A stretch of DNA of 64,000 nt. It comes from Pegoplata infirma (lineage: Eukaryota; Arthropoda; Insecta; Diptera; Anthomyiidae). Each line of letters opens with the position of its first letter. The first letter of the stretch is position 1. The notes under the pieces were generated by a model that was given only the letters and a program-made list of their open reading frames with translations, had not been told where the DNA came from and did not search any database. A program made the position numbers and the translations under genes. Where the stretch lies: the NCBI GenBank assembly GCA_963921195.1, contig OY992537.1, positions 92,896,736 to 92,960,735 on the forward strand. Direction: 5' to 3'. Below are positions 11,354 to 20,022 of this stretch, one piece after another.

Positions 11354-12523
11354 TGTAAATTCCAAGCTAGGGCACCTGGCGACAGCACTCCCTAGACGCG
11401 AGCAGCGAAAATAATCCAAGCTAGGGCACCTGGCGACAGCATTCCCTAGACGCGAGCGGCGAAAATAATCCAAGCTAGGGCACCTGGCGACAGCACTCCC
11501 TAGACGCGAGCGGCGAAAATAATCCAAGCTAGGGCACCTGGCGACAGCACTCCCTAGACGCGAGCAGCGAAAATAATCCAAGCTAGGGCACCTGGCGACA
11601 GCACTCCCTAGACGCGAGCGGCGAAAATAATCCAAGCAAGGGCACCTGGCGACAGCACTCCCTAGACGCGAGCGGCGAAAATAATCCAAGCTAGGGCACC
11701 TGGCGACAGCACTCCCTAGACGCGAGCAGCGAAAATAATCCAAGCTAGGGCACCTGGCGACAGCACTCCCTAGACGCGAGCGGCGAAAATAATCCAAGCT
11801 AGGGCACCTGGCGACAGCACTCCCTAGACGCGAGCGGCGGAAATAATCCAAGCTAGGGCACCTGGCGACAGCACTCCCTAGACGCGAGCAGCGAAAATAA
11901 TCCAAGCTAGGGCACCTGGCGACAGCACTCCCTAGACGCGAGCGGCGGAAATAATCCAAGCTAGGGCACCTGGCGACAGCACTCCCTAGACGCGAGCAGC
12001 GAAAATAATCCAAGCTAGGGCACCTGGCGACAGCACTCCCTAGACGCGAGCGGCGAAAATAATCCAAGCTAGGGCACCTGGCGACAGCACTCCCTAGACG
12101 CGAGCGGCGAAAATAATCCAAGCTAGGGCACCTGGCGACAGCACTCCCTAGACGCGAGCGGCGGAAATAATCCAAGCTAGGGCACCTGGCGACAGCACTC
12201 CCTAGACGCGAGCAGAGAAAATAATCCAAGCTAGGGCACCTGGCGACAGCACTCCCTAGACGCGAGCGGCGGAAATAATCCAAGCTAGGGCACCTGGCGA
12301 CAGCACTCCCTAAACGCGAGCAGAGAAAATAATCCAAGCTAGGGCACCTGGCGACAGCACTCCCTAGACGCGAGCAGCGAAAATTATCCAAGCTAGGGCA
12401 CCTGGCGACAGCACTCCCTAGACGCGAACAGCGAGGGTAAGTCCAACTAGGGCACCTGGCGACAGCACTCCCTAGACACGAGCTGAAAAATCCAGAAAAA
12501 CTTGGGGCACCTGGCGACAGCAC
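11354..12523 (-). repeat. 21-copy, 54-bp tandem array in the left LTR
   Basis: Each unit contains GCTAGGGCACCTGGCGACAG and ends GACGCGAGCGGCGAAAATAA. The unit is GC-rich against AT-rich surroundings. Because 54 is a multiple of three, one frame stays open for 390 codons (repeat core LGSAVARCPSLDYFRCSR). CTAGGG and CCCTAG inside each unit could pair, giving a small hairpin per unit. The frame is probably not a protein: copies differ by sporadic changes such as RR, RC or LC, and the array lies in an LTR. Confidence 0.9.
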
Positions 12524-12839
12524 TCCCCAATCGCGATAGACTTAGTAAACTAGAGACTTACCCAAGTGTACTGCTTCACGGCCACCAGCAAACTGAACGA
12601 GTTTGTTGATTGCTGTTACTTATATACTGGTTGAACAGCTGATACCTATACTCAGTATGGTGAGAATAACATATGTGTGGTGGGTTTTATATCCAGCCAG
12701 GTTATCCCACTATGAAGTTGTTATAAATGTCATTTACGATTGGTGCCATTTGATTTATGTGGGTTGGTAGGCTTTATTATATTTATATATAATACGATGG
12801 TGTGGACAAAAACGAACGTGTGACTTTTGTCCTCACACA

Positions 12840-12856
12840 TGATCCCCCCCTCGGGA
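12840..12856 (-). other. polypurine tract next to the 3' LTR
   Basis: The minus strand reads CCCGAGGGGGGGATCA immediately before the LTR start TGTGTGAGG. This is the usual place and composition of the primer for plus-strand DNA synthesis in LTR retrotransposons. Confidence 0.75.
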
Positions 12857-12876
12857 ACATAAATGGGCTGGTTGAC

Positions 12877-15800
12877 TTACTGAGCTGACGATGACGAGGC
12901 TTCTTCCACGAATGATTTTATATCGCTTATATGTGCTGTCTTAATCTCGTTGTTTTCCCGGTCCCGAAGTTTTACGATAACTGGAGACGGAAAGTTTATG
13001 ACTTCGTAAGGTCCAGCGTATTTTGGAGCTAGTTTAGCAGCAAAATTGTCCACTGCTTTCGATAAGGGATGTTGCCGGAGTAGAACTGTGTCGCCTATTT
13101 TTGGTTTCCATGGTCTTCTGCGTAAGTTGTAGTGACGTCGTTGGTCCTGTGCTGCCTTGCCGAGTTGTTGTCTGACGATTTGGAAGATTTCCTTTAGTTC
13201 GGTTGCCCTTTCTTCTGGGCTTTGGTTTAGTGAACCTGTTCCGGTGACTACCTCGTCGTAAAGAGCTTTAGGTAGTCTGGGTTCCCGACCTTGAACGAGA
13301 TAGGCGGGGCTGTATCCTGTTGATTCGGAGCTACTGGTGTTTATGGCCAACGTAATTTCCGGTAGGTACTCATCCCATTTGTTGTGGTGATTTTGGGAAA
13401 ACTGGGCAATCATGGTCTTGATGGTACGATTAGCTCTTTCTGTAGGATTCTCCTGAGGACAGTAAGGGGCTGCGAACTGATGTCGAACGCCAATCTCTTG
13501 TAGATATTTTTTTAACTCACGACTCTGTAATTGGCTACCATTGTCGGTGATCAGTACCTTTGGTGTCCCAAACCGGGCAAGGATCCTTTCCCGGAATGCC
13601 TTTACGACACCTTTTGCTGTGGCTTTGCGGAGGGGAATTAGTTCGACCCACTTAGAAAACCGGTCGAAGAAAACCAGAAGAGTATTGTTGCCATGTTTTG
13701 AGCGAGGTAGTGGCCCGACAAAGTCTGCGCAAACAGTTGCCCATGGTTCCTCAGGAATTTGTACCAACATTTCACCAGCTGGAGCCTGTTGACTAGGTTT
13801 ATACTTCTGGCAGGATTCACAACCTCGTACGAATCTCGAGACGTCGCGAAACATTCCTGGCCAGTAATAACGATTGCTGACTCTGTTGATGGTTTTGCGA
13901 ATGCCGAGATGTCCGGCCGCTGGTTGGCTATGGTTTTCCTCTAAGACCCGTTGTCGCTGTGGACCTGGGACACACAATTTCCACGGCGTGCAATCCTCAT
14001 CATTTGGATGTCTAGGGATATGTCTGAAGAGTTGTGATCCAACTGTCATGTAATCGGCATATTTTTGTGGGTTCCGCTTAACTTCGTCCATTTTGCGCTG
14101 TATCCATGCACAGGGGGTTGGATCGTTCTCTTCCACGGCTCGTTGTAGCATTTCAGTAGGTTGGCGGGAAAGGGCATCCGCGACCACATTCTGTTTGCCT
14201 TTTCGATATTGCACCGTAAATTTGTACTGCTGGAGCTCAAGGGCCCATCGAGCCAAACGACCAGTCGGGTTATCGATAGAATTCAACCACTTGAGAGACA
14301 GGTGGTCGGTAATTACCTTGAAAGAATATCCTTCTAGATAGGGCCGCATCTTTCGGATGCCCCAAACGATGGCCAGGCACTCCTTCTCAGTCGCACTGTA
14401 GTTTCTTTCAGCCCCATTTAGACCTCGGCTTGCGTAAGCGATGACCCTTTCGCCTTCCTCCAGATCCTGTGTCAGGACTGCTCCTAACCCGTGGTCACTG
14501 GCGTCAGTTTGAAGCGTAAAGGTTTGAGTAAAATCGGGGCAGGCTAGGACAGGTGCCTCAGTAAGTTTTGACTTCAGTAGCTCGAACGAGGATTGTTGGT
14601 CGTCTGTCCACTTCCAGTGTTTTCCCTTTTTTAGCAGAGAAGTTAGCGGTTGTGCAATGGTGGCGAAGTCCGGTACAAAGCGACGATACCAGGAAGCGAC
14701 ACCAAGGAATCTTCGCACCTCCTTCACGTTGCGGGGCGCTGCCATACCTCGAATTGCGGCTACCTTGTCTGGGTCAGTATGAATGCCATGCCCGCTAACA
14801 ACATGGCCGAGATATTTTGTTTCCTTTTTGAAAAACTCGCATTTGTCCGGATTAATTTTTAGATTGACCGCTCTGAGTCTCCGGAAAACTTCAGCTAAAT
14901 TTTCCAAGTGTTCATCCAAAGTCTTTCCGGTAACGATTATATCGTCTAAGTATGCAAAGGCATGGGGTTCTAGGTCCGGTCCAATCACGCTGTCAAGTGC
15001 TCTCTGAAAAGTGGCTGGGGCTGAGTGCAAACCAAAAGGCATTACCCTCCATTGATATAACCCACGACCGGCAACTGTAAAGGCGGTGTATTTCTTGCTA
15101 TCGTCTTCTAAGGGTATTTGCCAATATCCATCTTTTAAGTCAAGACTGCTCACATACTTCGCCTCCCTAAGGCGATCTAAAATCGATGAAATTCGTGGAA
15201 GCGGGTACGCATCGGGATCCGATTTGGAATTTAGGTGTCTAAAATCGATGCATAACCTCCAGGTACCGTTTTTCTTTTGTGCGAGAGTGATTGGAGAGCT
15301 GTACGGACTTCTTGAAGGTTCTATGCAACCATTGGCTAGGAGCTCATTGACCTTGGCGTCGATGATAGCCTGCATTGCTGGGTTTCGGGGTGCATACCTT
15401 AGTTTAAATGGCCGATCGTCAGTAACTACTATCCGATGCTTAGCTGCGGTGGACAAACCATGTAACTCCCGAAATTTTTGCAATTCGCTTTCAATAAAAA
15501 CTTTAATCTTAGTCTGGTCTTCAGCGCTATGCTCTTCAACTGGCACATGCCCAGCCATGGAAACGGTGTCGTCTATGTCTGATGCTCTGGGTGAAAACGT
15601 ATTTTGGGATGGTAAACTACCCGTAGAAGTGAAGGAACGTGAGGATATAGATCCGTTGGGTAAGTGGAGTTCTGTGGACCGGCGTCTGTTTCCAGCATTA
15701 ACACTGGAGATTGGTTTGGCACACGCCGGGTTGACCGTCAGTGGCTGTGAATCTGTGACGGAGGTCGATGTCTGTCGAACGTGGTCGGGTCCCGAGTGGG

Positions 15801-16608
15801 TTGGTGCCGCATTACCTTGACGTTGAATTGAAGGCACTTGGCAACAGTGGATTGTTCGAATTCCTTTTCGACCACAATCCCAGCAAAATATTAGTGGTTT
15901 GTTGGGACAGGTGGTCCTAAAATGACCTTCCAGGCCACAACGCCGGCAACAGGTTCGGAAATTTATTACCGTGTTTTGGTATTCTGTTCCAGTGTTATCG
16001 TTTGTTAACATTCGCAGTCGTTCTTCTGTGTGGTGAGGGAAGGTTTGAATGCACTCGAGATCGCCAGCAAGTTCCAAAAGCTCATCAAGTGTAGAGAAAT
16101 CCCTTTTACGGATGTACCAATGATATTTGGGCAAGGCATTTCGATAGATCCGATCCAGTTTTTGTTCCTCAGTAAAGTTGGCGTGTCTCATCAGGTTCTG
16201 TATTGATAGGACGTAGCTTTTAAAATCCTCTTGGGAAATTTGATACCTGTGGCGTATGTTGTCCTCCAAGTCATCAAAGTATCGCCGAGGTAGGAAGAAT
16301 TTGAATATATCCAGTTTGAAATCAGCCCAGGTCTTCCAACTACGACGGTTATTTCGGAACCAAACTAATGCTTTTCCAGTGAGGAACAATGGCATTAGTT
16401 GGGGTAGAACGTCCACATCTATCGCGAACAGTGGGGCTAATTCCACTAGTCTGTCTGTGAATTCGAAGGGATACGTTTCGCCATCGAATTGTGTATTCCA
16501 TTTCCGAACCCGTTCTGCTACTGTCATTGTTGGCATTTTTCTTTCCTCGAAAAGAATTTTGGGTCTACTTTTTTTTATCAAAGTATTCTTTTCCCGTTTT
16601 ACTCTCAT
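12877..16608 (-). CDS. gag-pol polyprotein of the Ty3/gypsy element (1243 aa)
   Basis: A single open frame encodes the structural and replication proteins of the retrotransposon. The Gag part covers about residues 28-200, followed by one good CCHC zinc knuckle (C221, C224, H229, C234) and a degenerate second one (C242, C245, H254). Reverse transcriptase spans about 395-600, with the catalytic YLDD at 553-556. RNase H follows at about 695-815 (TDAS at 701-704, ITDH at 766-769, VADALS at 809-814). Integrase has an HHCC zinc site (H893, H900, C930, C933) and a D962/D1022/E1057 triad with the usual 35-residue last spacing, then a GPY module near the end. Between the zinc knuckles and reverse transcriptase (about 257-390) I find no retropepsin D-S/T-G motif; the stretch is Ser/Thr-rich instead. 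No env frame. The frame has no stop or shift, so it is likely young. Confidence 0.93.
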   Translation of the reverse strand: MRVKREKNTLIKKSRPKILFEERKMPTMTVAERVRKWNTQFDGETYPFEFTDRLVELAPLFAIDVDVLPQLMPLFLTGKALVWFRNNRRSWKTWADFKLDIFKFFLPRRYFDDLEDNIRHRYQISQEDFKSYVLSIQNLMRHANFTEEQKLDRIYRNALPKYHWYIRKRDFSTLDELLELAGDLECIQTFPHHTEERLRMLTNDNTGTEYQNTVINFRTCCRRCGLEGHFRTTCPNKPLIFCWDCGRKGIRTIHCCQVPSIQRQGNAAPTHSGPDHVRQTSTSVTDSQPLTVNPACAKPISSVNAGNRRRSTELHLPNGSISSRSFTSTGSLPSQNTFSPRASDIDDTVSMAGHVPVEEHSAEDQTKIKVFIESELQKFRELHGLSTAAKHRIVVTDDRPFKLRYAPRNPAMQAIIDAKVNELLANGCIEPSRSPYSSPITLAQKKNGTWRLCIDFRHLNSKSDPDAYPLPRISSILDRLREAKYVSSLDLKDGYWQIPLEDDSKKYTAFTVAGRGLYQWRVMPFGLHSAPATFQRALDSVIGPDLEPHAFAYLDDIIVTGKTLDEHLENLAEVFRRLRAVNLKINPDKCEFFKKETKYLGHVVSGHGIHTDPDKVAAIRGMAAPRNVKEVRRFLGVASWYRRFVPDFATIAQPLTSLLKKGKHWKWTDDQQSSFELLKSKLTEAPVLACPDFTQTFTLQTDASDHGLGAVLTQDLEEGERVIAYASRGLNGAERNYSATEKECLAIVWGIRKMRPYLEGYSFKVITDHLSLKWLNSIDNPTGRLARWALELQQYKFTVQYRKGKQNVVADALSRQPTEMLQRAVEENDPTPCAWIQRKMDEVKRNPQKYADYMTVGSQLFRHIPRHPNDEDCTPWKLCVPGPQRQRVLEENHSQPAAGHLGIRKTINRVSNRYYWPGMFRDVSRFVRGCESCQKYKPSQQAPAGEMLVQIPEEPWATVCADFVGPLPRSKHGNNTLLVFFDRFSKWVELIPLRKATAKGVVKAFRERILARFGTPKVLITDNGSQLQSRELKKYLQEIGVRHQFAAPYCPQENPTERANRTIKTMIAQFSQNHHNKWDEYLPEITLAINTSSSESTGYSPAYLVQGREPRLPKALYDEVVTGTGSLNQSPEERATELKEIFQIVRQQLGKAAQDQRRHYNLRRRPWKPKIGDTVLLRQHPLSKAVDNFAAKLAPKYAGPYEVINFPSPVIVKLRDRENNEIKTAHISDIKSFVEEASSSSAQ

Positions 16609-16680
16609 GTCTTGGGACTATGTAGTTTATTCCAAAATGTTTACCAACTACCTTTTACCGTAGCTTTCTTTTACTCTCAA

Positions 16681-16698
16681 GTCCCTGCTCGGGCGCCA
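16681..16698 (-). other. tRNA-Lys-type primer-binding site
   Basis: The minus strand reads TGGCGCCCGAGCAGGGAC one base after the 5' LTR. This closely matches the complement of a lysine tRNA 3' end, as used by gypsy-class and lentiviral-type elements. It sets the orientation and the LTR border. Confidence 0.88.
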
Positions 16699-16910
16699 CT
16701 GTAACGACGAGTTTCCTCCGTTAGCTGGGGTATAGCTCGCGGGGGTAGGGATCGTCACAGAAATTTATATTTGCTGAGACCGAGAGTAAAAGACTGGTTT
16801 TTAAACGTTATAATAAATTCATTTATTGAATAACTAAAACTACAAAAGAGAGTAAAACTTAAACTAAGGAACGGCGACCGATGATCGGGCTGGCGGGACG
16901 AAGGCGGCTA

Positions 16911-18080
16911 TGTAAATTCCAAGCTAGGGCACCTGGCGACAGCACTCCCTAGACGCGAGCAGCGAAAATAATCCAAGCTAGGGCACCTGGCGACAGCATT
17001 CCCTAGACGCGAGCGGCGAAAATAATCCAAGCTAGGGCACCTGGCGACAGCACTCCCTAGACGCGAGCGGCGAAAATAATCCAAGCTAGGGCACCTGGCG
17101 ACAGCACTCCCTAGACGCGAGCAGCGAAAATAATCCAAGCTAGGGCACCTGGCGACAGCACTCCCTAGACGCGAGCGGCGAAAATAATCCAAGCAAGGGC
17201 ACCTGGCGACAGCACTCCCTAGACGCGAGCGGCGAAAATAATCCAAGCTAGGGCACCTGGCGACAGCACTCCCTAGACGCGAGCAGCGAAAATAATCCAA
17301 GCTAGGGCACCTGGCGACAGCACTCCCTAGACGCGAGCGGCGAAAATAATCCAAGCTAGGGCACCTGGCGACAGCACTCCCTAGACGCGAGCGGCGGAAA
17401 TAATCCAAGCTAGGGCACCTGGCGACAGCACTCCCTAGACGCGAGCAGCGAAAATAATCCAAGCTAGGGCACCTGGCGACAGCACTCCCTAGACGCGAGC
17501 GGCGGAAATAATCCAAGCTAGGGCACCTGGCGACAGCACTCCCTAGACGCGAGCAGCGAAAATAATCCAAGCTAGGGCACCTGGCGACAGCACTCCCTAG
17601 ACGCGAGCGGCGAAAATAATCCAAGCTAGGGCACCTGGCGACAGCACTCCCTAGACGCGAGCGGCGAAAATAATCCAAGCTAGGGCACCTGGCGACAGCA
17701 CTCCCTAGACGCGAGCGGCGGAAATAATCCAAGCTAGGGCACCTGGCGACAGCACTCCCTAGACGCGAGCAGAGAAAATAATCCAAGCTAGGGCACCTGG
17801 CGACAGCACTCCCTAGACGCGAGCGGCGGAAATAATCCAAGCTAGGGCACCTGGCGACAGCACTCCCTAAACGCGAGCAGAGAAAATAATCCAAGCTAGG
17901 GCACCTGGCGACAGCACTCCCTAGACGCGAGCAGCGAAAATTATCCAAGCTAGGGCACCTGGCGACAGCACTCCCTAGACGCGAACAGCGAGGGTAAGTC
18001 CAACTAGGGCACCTGGCGACAGCACTCCCTAGACACGAGCTGAAAAATCCAGAAAAACTTGGGGCACCTGGCGACAGCAC
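16911..18080 (-). repeat. 21-copy, 54-bp tandem array in the right LTR
   Basis: The copy of the left-LTR array has the same order of variant units, including the single unit with CPCLDY and the single LGNAVA unit. Identical order argues that the LTRs come from one reverse-transcription event and have not since diverged. Confidence 0.9.
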
Positions 18081-18112
18081 TCCCCAATCGCGATAGACTT
18101 AGTAAACTAGAG

Positions 18113-18118
18113 ACTTAC
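18113..18118 (-). promoter_or_regulatory. candidate 5' splice site in the LTR leader
   Basis: The minus strand reads TTGGGTAAGTCTC about 33 bases downstream of the predicted start and just upstream of the 54-bp array. GTAAGT is a strong donor. If used, splicing could remove the repeat array from the transcript. The acceptor is not identified. Confidence 0.4.
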
Positions 18119-18146
18119 CCAAGTGTACTGCTTCACGGCCACCAGC

Positions 18147-18183
18147 AAACTGAACGAGTTTGTTGATTGCTGTTACTTATATA
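18147..18183 (-). promoter_or_regulatory. core promoter of the retrotransposon (TATA plus initiator)
   Basis: On the minus strand TATATAAG (18183-18176) lies 32 bases before the A of GTTCAGTTTG (18151), an arthropod-type initiator (TCAGTT). The spacing is right for RNA polymerase II. The same sequence occurs in the left LTR at 12626-12590. Confidence 0.7.
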
Positions 18184-18385
18184 CTGGTTGAACAGCTGAT
18201 ACCTATACTCAGTATGGTGAGAATAACATATGTGTGGTGGGTTTTATATCCAGCCAGGTTATCCCACTATGAAGTTGTTATAAATGTCATTTACGATTGG
18301 TGCCATTTGATTTATGTGGGTTGGTAGGCTTTATTATATTTATATATAATACGATGGTGTGGACAAAAACGAACGTGTGACTTTT

Positions 18386-18421
18386 CAAAGTGTCCGATTT
18401 GACATGGACAGCCCCATATAT
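18386..18421. repeat. right copy of the 36-bp duplication
   Basis: It is identical to 11107-11142 and is the terminal piece of the TGGGGCATTC-type TIR element. It joins directly to the truncated LTR on the left and to the TATACCCTACACC repeat on the right. Confidence 0.9.
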
Positions 18422-19775
18422 ACCCTACACCATTCTATTATACAGGGTATAATGAGTTTGTGCTGATGTTTGTAACTATCCGAAATATTGGTCTTATTGT
18501 TATCGACTCAGAATCACTTTCTGAGACGATTTAGCGATGTCCGTCCGTCCATCTGTCCATGTAAACGTTGTGAGCACGATAAAGGTCGCAATTATCAACC
18601 GATTTGTATGACATTTAAAACTTAAGCTTCGCTTGGCCCAAGGACGAAGCCTATTGAAATCGGAAATAATCAATCCATATTTAGACCTAGCCCCAATACA
18701 AACGTCATTTTATAATTTGGCTCAAATGACTCTTAAACCGTATTATAGACAACCTTTTCAAACTTGGCAGGTAAACATATTTTGTATTCAAAAATCATCA
18801 TTCCAGATTTACACTCAGAAAATTATGTAAGTTACTACATGTTAGTTATTTGTATATTTTACAGTAGTTGTTTTCAACTACAAAGTCAGTTGTTTTTGTA
18901 TGAAATATATCAAACAACTATTTCTGTTAGTTATTTTAAGTCGTTTTTTTGAACAACTAACAAAAAAGTACTGTGATGTAGTAACAGTTATTTAAAGTAG
19001 TAAATTTTATTTTTTTGTCTTTGAAAAATTTTGATTTTTTTTTTTTAAATAAAAATAAATTTTGGTTTTTTTAATTTTTCACAAAAAAAAAAAATTGGTC
19101 TTCAATTTTGTTTCTAAAAAATTTAAAAAAAAAAAAAATATGTATTGATTATTTTATTTTTACTACATTTTAGTTGTTTTGACTACAAATGTAAGTAGTG
19201 TTTACTACATAAGTCATTTGTTTTTTGTCAGTTAAAATAACTAATATTGTTAGTTGATTTAACTGAAAAAGTAGTTGACCCCAAAACAACTTACAAAGTA
19301 GTTATTTTAACTGACATTTTCAGTTGATTTTACTAACATAATTTTTTGAGTGTAAAAGTTATCGGACGAGTTCATCTTGTAGACCCCATACAAACCAGCC
19401 TCCTGATATTCACATAAATCTATCAAAATTTATAAAAATAGTAAATATTTGATTAAAATTTTGTTTGTAGGTGTAAAACGAGTACTTTGATGGCGTTATC
19501 AATTCTGAATATAATTGAACAATTTTTGAATTTAGACCCCAAATAAAAATTTATACCGATATTCAAAAAAATCGGTCTATTGACAACAAAAATAAGTCAA
19601 TTTCACTTTAATTTGGTGTATATGTGTTTTCTACACTTATTAAAGATCTAACGGAATATAGATCCATTCGGTCCAAGTTTAAAGTTCAGTACCATTTTAC
19701 GGAAATCACTGTTGTAGGGTATTATATGGTCGGTCTTGACCGACTATAATTTTCTTAAAAAAAAATTAAAAATAT
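18416..19775. repeat. interspersed repeat (TATACCCTACACC ... GGTCGGTCTTGACCGAC)
   Basis: It is an inverted relative of the copy at 37379-38200: TATACCC at one end, then GAGTTTGTGCTGATGTTTGT, GATGTCCGTCCGTCCATCTG, and GGTCGGTCTTGACCGACTAT at the other end. It is split by the MITE at 18812-19352. Such repeats are common in fly genomes. No protein is recognisable. Confidence 0.7.
18812..19352. mobile_element. MITE with CACTCA...TGAGTG ends and TA duplication
   Basis: The ends CACTCAGAAAATTATGT and ACATAATTTTTTGAGTG are inverted. TA flanks both sides (18810-18811, 19353-19354). The interior is rich in AGTTAGTT/AACTAACT-type words in both orientations. The related repeat at 37379-38200 lacks it, marking the insertion. 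TA targeting suggests a Tc1/mariner-like source. Confidence 0.78.
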
Positions 19776-20022
19776 CATATCCGCATATCCGAGTAGAATT
19801 TCGATCACTATCGACTACAAGAATTATCTCTCACGTCGATTTTAGATTTCGGTACACGTTAACATATATAAATTTCAGAACCATCGTAATGAAACCTTCC
19901 TTGTGAGTGCAGGGTATAAAAAAAATATTTCACCAGAATTTGAGATCGGGCACTAAAAAAACGATTACCACTAAAACTTTTTAAAAATTTAACACATTTT
20001 TCTCATTGTTTCTTTTCCAGCC
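19776..20022. other. upstream flank of the ligase gene, splice acceptor at its end
   Basis: No coding exon is seen. The segment ends in a pyrimidine-rich tract, TTTCTTTTCCAG, 2 bases before the ATG at 20023, so the first coding exon is probably preceded by an untranslated exon outside the recognisable sequence. Confidence 0.55.

Larger units (their letters stand above)
11143..12839 (-). repeat. 3' LTR (left), full length 1697 bp
   Basis: On the minus strand it starts TGTGTGAGGAC and ends GTTACA, the TG...CA pattern of LTRs. It holds a TATA box and initiator, a 21-copy 54-bp repeat array, and a polyadenylation signal near its end. Its outer end abuts the 36-bp duplication. It matches the right LTR from 16700 onward without visible differences. 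Confidence 0.93.
11143..18385 (-). mobile_element. Ty3/gypsy LTR retrotransposon, nearly complete
   Basis: The element reads on the minus strand: 5' LTR (16700-18385), primer-binding site (16681-16698), one gag-pol reading frame (12877-16608), a purine-rich tract (about 12840-12856) and 3' LTR (11143-12839). The two LTRs look identical over their shared length, with a constant offset of 5557 bp and identical internal repeats, suggesting recent insertion. The 5' LTR lacks its first 11 bp. A lysine-type primer site, long LTRs and a single polyprotein without env recall the Osvaldo/Ulysses group of Drosophila; that placement is from memory of element architecture and is tentative. Confidence 0.93.
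16700..18385 (-). repeat. 5' LTR (right), lacking 11 terminal bases
   Basis: Aligned with the left LTR at a constant offset of 5557 bp, it ends at ...GTGACTTTT instead of continuing through GTCCTCACACA. The missing 11 bases are the extreme 5' end of the element, where integrase would act. The following bases are the second copy of the 36-bp flank. A TTTT microhomology lies at the junction. Confidence 0.92.

Noticed and set aside
11351..12523. 390-codon open frame over the 54-bp repeats, and its twin at 16908-18080
   Set aside because: The unit length is a multiple of three and the array lies in LTRs. Variation does not look protein-constrained and the frame is antisense to nothing known. Treated as a repeat, not a gene.
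11354..12523. Regular repeat array as a possible CRISPR
   Set aside because: Units are contiguous, with no variable spacers, in a eukaryotic LTR.
13541..15820. Plus-strand frames up to 244 codons opposite gag-pol
   Set aside because: Shadows of the minus-strand polyprotein, without protein features.
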